From positions 26,169,845 through 26,233,844 of the forward strand of contig NC_079206.1 of assembly GCF_026745355.1 (NCBI RefSeq): a stretch of 64,000 nucleotides of DNA, read 5' to 3'. Under the pieces are notes generated by a model, which made no database searches, was not told where the DNA came from, and was given only the letters and a program-made list of their open reading frames with translations. The position numbers were made by a program, and so were the translations under genes. This DNA is from Beta vulgaris subsp. vulgaris (Eukaryota > Streptophyta > Magnoliopsida > Caryophyllales > Amaranthaceae). Shown in pieces: positions 60,901-64,000 of the stretch (its first letter is position 1; every line of letters starts with the position of its first letter).

Positions 60901-61698
60901 AAAAGCACACAAGATAGTGTAAACTAAATAATGAAGACATCAACTGAATTCAAGCATTGAGTAAAAAAAAATTAGGAAAATCATACCCCACATATAGCCT
61001 CCAAATCATCGATGAGCTCTTGTGGGACGCTTCTGTGAGAACCCTTCACTACAAACTCAGTGCTTCCTTTGCCACCTATGCCAACACCTCTGATCACAAA
61101 TCAGCAAATGGAAACGCCGTCAACATTTAGTTTTTGCTCAAGTATCGACCAATCACTTCACTCATACAATCACCCATAAGTTTCGCTCAAATATAAATTA
61201 AAAGGCCCTTTTCCTGTTTTCCATCCATCTAAACTTCACTGAAATAATTCTTACTCATCTGAACACAATTCTATAAATTGAAATTTACTAAAACTGATTA
61301 AAAACCCATGAAAACTTATAAAAAGTGCACCAATATCAACTATATACATACACAGAAAAACACAAAAAAAGCTAAAAAGCTCCTCTTTTTCTTCTACTAT
61401 TTCTTTTCTTTTTCCTTTTGCAGTGAAAAATAAAATGATGGGAATGATGAGAAACTGACCGAGCATTAGGATCAAAAGCGTCAGAAAAAGAAGGAGTAGG
61501 TTGAATCTGCAACATAAGAGAAGTTGCTGAAATGGGGACCAAGTAAGAAGACCACCATAGAAATGGGTTTCTTCTGTTGGACGAAGAGGTAACTTTTGAA
61601 ACGGTATTTGCACGGCTGGTGGTGTGGGTTGTTTGAAGATGTGTGAAGATTGTTTTGGAAGTTGCGCGCATTCGAGAGAACCACCGTGAGAAGGCCAT
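45928..61698 (-). CDS. DLD: D-lactate dehydrogenase (cytochrome), mitochondrial; 18 coding exons
   Basis: FAD enzyme oxidising D-lactate to pyruvate in mitochondria with cytochrome c as acceptor. In plants it acts after the glyoxalase steps that detoxify methylglyoxal. Exons, 5' to 3': 61698-61460, 61089-60987, 58664-58564, 57429-57381, 57180-57088, 56460-56346, 55006-54946, 54080-54044, 53967-53906, 52702-52606, 51192-51118, 50471-50363, 49618-49509, 48388-48326, 47756-47686, 47551-47421, 47136-47093, 46047-45928. All junctions are GT-AG and all phases fit, giving 559 residues. The N-terminus ([20 protein letters not shown]) is basic and lacks acids, as a mitochondrial presequence. FAD-binding motifs include [19 protein letters not shown] (exon 5) and [17 protein letters not shown] (exon 7). 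The C-terminal FAD-oxidase domain has [12 protein letters not shown] and [11 protein letters not shown], and the protein ends LIPPHVCF. The start was chosen because the ATG opens the presequence; an earlier in-frame ATG at 61818 is possible. No breaks are seen, so I judge it functional. Confidence 0.96.
46117..46520. repeat. Dispersed repeat, copy 2 (in D-LDH intron 17), with minisatellite
   Basis: Related to 45079-45700 but lacking its MITE. Within it, 46290-46415 holds about five imperfect copies of GATTAAACTAGTCACTAAAT. Confidence 0.65.
51660..52400. other. Unassigned insert in D-LDH intron 10
   Basis: This part of intron 10 is less A/T-rich than the rest of the intron and has overlapping open frames on the - strand (52375-51927). 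I do not recognise a protein. It could be a captured gene fragment or a decayed element. No terminal repeats were found. Confidence 0.3.
53210..53430. repeat. GC-richer repeat fragment in D-LDH intron 9
   Basis: CGGTTTCAGTCGCGGTAACG, GATGATGCGG and ATGCGGG motifs recur, unlike the surrounding A/T-rich intron. A related fragment in inverse orientation lies at 58180-58345 (GCGACCGTAACCGCGATTGG) in intron 3. Confidence 0.5.
54477..54700. mobile_element. Stowaway-like MITE, family C, in D-LDH intron 7
   Basis: Inverted ends CTCCCTCTGTTTCAACATAT-AAGGCA and TGCCTTATAATATGG...GGGGGGAG, inside a TA context. No coding sequence. Confidence 0.75.
55310..55631. mobile_element. Stowaway-like MITE, family A copy 2, in D-LDH intron 6
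   Basis: Starts CTCCCTCCGTTTCATAAAGA and ends TTTAGGAAACGGAGGGAG. It aligns end to end with 16994-17299, with a short extra GGGTGTGGGGTGTGG duplication. Confidence 0.9.
57977..58180. mobile_element. Truncated MITE in D-LDH intron 3
   Basis: It starts with a Stowaway-like terminus, ACTCCATCCCAGAATAGTCT, followed by GAACACTTTCCTTTT, but no matching right end is found. It may be cut by the GC-richer fragment at 58180. Confidence 0.5.
59144..59476 (+). repeat. Inverted copy of exon 5 and flanks within D-LDH intron 2
   Basis: The + strand matches the - strand of 57353-57022, covering the end of intron 4, exon 5 and the start of intron 5. Shared blocks include CATGCTCGTTGGCAGCTTAA, TAGTTTCAGCTGGTTATCTC and GACTTTGTATCA. 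The exon copy (59320-59420) would read [20 protein letters not shown], with GH changed to SY, and its donor site reads differently (GGAAGTTTGTA). It lies antisense to the gene between exons 2 and 3 and cannot be used as an exon. Confidence 0.93.
59755..60060. mobile_element. Tourist-like or other small inverted-repeat element in D-LDH intron 2
   Basis: The ends GGGTGTTTGGCAA and TTGCCAAACACATTC are inverted to each other, and an inner GGCGTTTGGTAAAGG motif repeats the theme. The target duplication was not resolved. Confidence 0.55.
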
Positions 61699-62440
61699 TG
61701 ATTTTGCTTTTGTTGATTTCCGTTTGACCGTTTGTGAATTGTGAGAGAACACTTGAAAGAAGAAATAAAAGGAAGCCAACTGATTCCTATTTCTGCAAGT
61801 TAGAATTAGATAATGCACACGGGTGCACTATCGTCCATAACTCCGCATCATTCGAAGCTATTAGGCCTACCAAAGTACCAAGTACAATGTTTTAGCCCCC
61901 GAACTATCAAAACTAACCCGACCCGACCAGATCTGTATAACCTAAGTCGACATCCGGATTAAATCTCAAATGAGAACTCAAAATTGACTCGACACATGAA
62001 ATAAACTGACCCAGATCCAATCCGAATCAGACAAACTCGAATTCGACTCCATCTAAAAATGATTCCATCCAAATCCATTGAATTATAATGTACATCAGGA
62101 TTCTCCACTATAAAGTAAACCAAATTTTAAAGTCATGTAATTTTATTATTATGTAATCTAGTTTAATATTATCTTGTTACTGTAATTAATAAGTATTAAT
62201 TTAAAATAATTATTTTTTTATCATTCGTTTTTTGTATAGATTTAATTCAAATATTAACTTGGTCTCGAACAAATCCGACTCAAGTCAACCCGACTCGACC
62301 CAATTGTATTGACCCAAAACCGACTCGATCAAACTTGAACCCAATCTAAATATAATAATCAAATCTGAGTTTGTATTCTTTCAATACATAATTTATATAA
62401 TCATAGATTCATTATCATTAAAACAGTAAATTAAAGTTTC
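61699..62440. other. Upstream region of the D-LDH gene
   Basis: No TATA box is evident close to the ATG on the - strand. From about 61910 to 62340 two blocks of ACCCGACTCGACC-like repeats flank an A/T-rich core, resembling hAT subterminal repeats, but I could not define ends. Confidence 0.35.
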
Positions 62441-63148
62441 TAATCATAATTAGTACTAAAACAAAACATAAAAACATAATCTCTAATCAAAACTTGAGGA
62501 GGAAGAAACGAATCAAACCAACACAACAAAGAGAACAAAGGAGGAGAGGGCACCGACAACACTCTGGCAGCGGCGGTAGCAACAACAAATCGGCGGTGAT
62601 GGTGGCGATTGTGGAGTTGTGGTATTTCTTGGTGAAGAAGAAAGTGTTTCTTGAAGGAGAAGAAAGAAAGAAGAATAAAGAAAAGTAACGTGGAAGAGGA
62701 GAGAGAGAGAGTACCGCCGGTTTGTGTGTGAGGGAGGAGAGAGAAAGTTTTTGTGTGGGTAGAATTTGGGTTCAAAGTATTTATATGTATGTTTTCCTTT
62801 TGGGCTTAGGAAGAAGCAATTGGGTTTCAATAGAGTTTAATGATGAATAGGATTGATGATTAAAACTCCTAACATCACTAGAAGTCCTTTTCCTATTCCA
62901 CTTAAAATTTGGATTCCTCAAACCCATTTAAACTTCTTTTTCAAATCCAAGTAGTATTTCAAATATATTTTCAAAGCATGCCTTAACAAATTATTTTAAC
63001 TTCCTTAAATCATTAAAATAATCCCTTTAACTTTCAAAATAGTCAACCTTTTTAAATAAATAAATTATTTAAACTAAATTATATTAAAATATAAATTTAT
63101 ATATACCAAAATATATTTATAAAATTCATAAATTTACGGGGGATTACA
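62441..63148 (-). repeat. 5' part of a Tekay-like LTR
   Basis: On the - strand it starts TGTAATCCCCCGTAAATTT at 63148, like the LTR start at 40548 (TGTAATACTCCGTATTTTT). A TATA box follows at 62785-62778, then a CT-rich leader. The end of the LTR is not found. The alternative reading is the 5' end of a host gene beginning near 62750, but I see no conserved protein. Confidence 0.4.
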
Positions 63149-64000
63149 ACGAAAGTACTAGAAAACTGAGTGACTTTAGGATCGAGTACTCGTTGATCAT
63201 GTTCTGATATCCTCATGGATCGTCACAGTGCTAAGTGTGGGTGTCAAGTCCATTCGTCAATTAATTCTTGTCATCACTATCGTGACCATAGCGTCTTAAG
63301 GAAATAAAATGAGGGCGTTCCTCTTAATCGGCGCGTCGCGCCAAAAAAAGCGAAATCCCTTTTTTGTCATTGAACTTGTCATCATTATGTCAAACGGTTT
63401 TCAATCTACATTTTGATGTTAGCTTTGAATGTCTTATTGTTTACAAAATTATAAGGGAAATTTCCTCAGGAACCCCTGAGGTTTGGCGTAATTTCCAAAT
63501 TACCCCCTCACATTTGGGGAGTTCCTGAGATACCCCTGAGTTTTGTATTTGGGCACAAAATACCCTTACTATGGATGAAACCCTAACGACGTTAGGTTTT
63601 TTCGTTATTTTTCTCTCTCCTCCCATTCCCCCACCCACGGCCAACACCCCCTCCCCTAGCCGGCGGCCAACAGACGGCGACCGCCACCCACTTCGACGCC
63701 GGCGACCCTACCCCCTCCCTTTGTCGGCCACAACAGCAGCACCTCGGGCGACCCCATCCTCTCCTTTTCCCCCACCCTCGACACCCCACCCTAGCCCTCC
63801 CTTTCCCCATTCTTGATTCCCCCACCCTACCCCGACACCACCCCCTCCCCCTTCCCCCTATTGGAAATGGCCCCGTTCCCTGTCTCCCATGGTGAGTCAA
63901 CCCCCTCCCCTTCCCCACCCAGATACGATTCCCCCAAACCCTTAAACCCGCCCTCGAAACCACCCTAGGCTACTGTTCTATCCGGCGCCAACGTCGAGGG
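63149..64000. other. Unassigned DNA with repeat terminus and C-rich tract
   Basis: 63453-63600 matches the inverse of 25361-25440 and looks like a repeat end (AGGGAAATTTCCTCAGG). 63620-63960 is C-rich (CCCCACCC, CCCCTCCC); its open frames are low-complexity and not called as genes. Confidence 0.45.

Noticed and set aside
45928..61698. D-lactate dehydrogenase locus as a pseudogene
   Set aside because: All 18 exons are in frame, splice sites are canonical, and catalytic and FAD motifs are intact; the altered exon 5 copy is only the antisense duplicate in intron 2.
63571..63963. Pro-rich and Gly/Arg-rich open frames at the right edge
   Set aside because: C-rich tract; no recognisable motif and frames open on both strands.

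Overview
The window is nuclear DNA of a flowering plant. It has GT-AG introns, Ty1/copia and Ty3/gypsy elements of plant lineages, CACTA, hAT and Stowaway-like elements, and one conserved plant housekeeping gene. The abundance of Tat-lineage gypsy and Tekay-like LTRs fits a mid-sized or large eudicot genome. I cannot name the species from the sequence.

Layout. 1-5010 is a decayed copia element (+ strand) cut by two copies of one non-autonomous CACTA family with palindromic subterminal repeats. 5549-16495 is a decayed Tat-like gypsy element on the - strand (gag, protease, RT, dual RNase H, integrase). It also carries an extra gene in the antisense (+) direction with three GT-AG introns, and its 3' LTR was hit by a later solo LTR. 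16636-17299 holds two MITEs. 17361-20008 is a copia-type LTR containing a nested solo LTR, followed by an extra ORF and a Tekay-like LTR. 22513-24376 is a 5'-truncated RICESLEEPER-type hAT transposase, and 25440-27420 is a second, zf-TTF-type hAT pseudogene. 28169-33962 is a 5.8 kb CACTA element with a perfect 3-bp target duplication. It carries a TnpA-like ORF joined to a ULP1/C48 protease-like domain and is itself hit by a small hAT element. 34187-40040 contains a copia remnant and then the 5' part of another gypsy element (LTR, tandem-repeat leader, gag). A TRIM and a Tekay-like solo LTR (40548-44249, with a nested hAT element) follow.

45817-61698 (- strand) is the only gene I regard as intact and cellular: mitochondrial D-lactate dehydrogenase (cytochrome), 18 coding exons, 559 residues, all phases consistent. 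Its introns carry MITEs and an inverted copy of its own exon 5. 61700-64000 has no recognisable gene; it contains a Tekay-like LTR start on the - strand and a C-rich tract.

The elements are related by insertion order rather than by function. Insertion boundaries with target-site duplications at 5591-6710, 17704-19229, 28169-33962, 29099-29714 and 40912-41994 allow a relative chronology.
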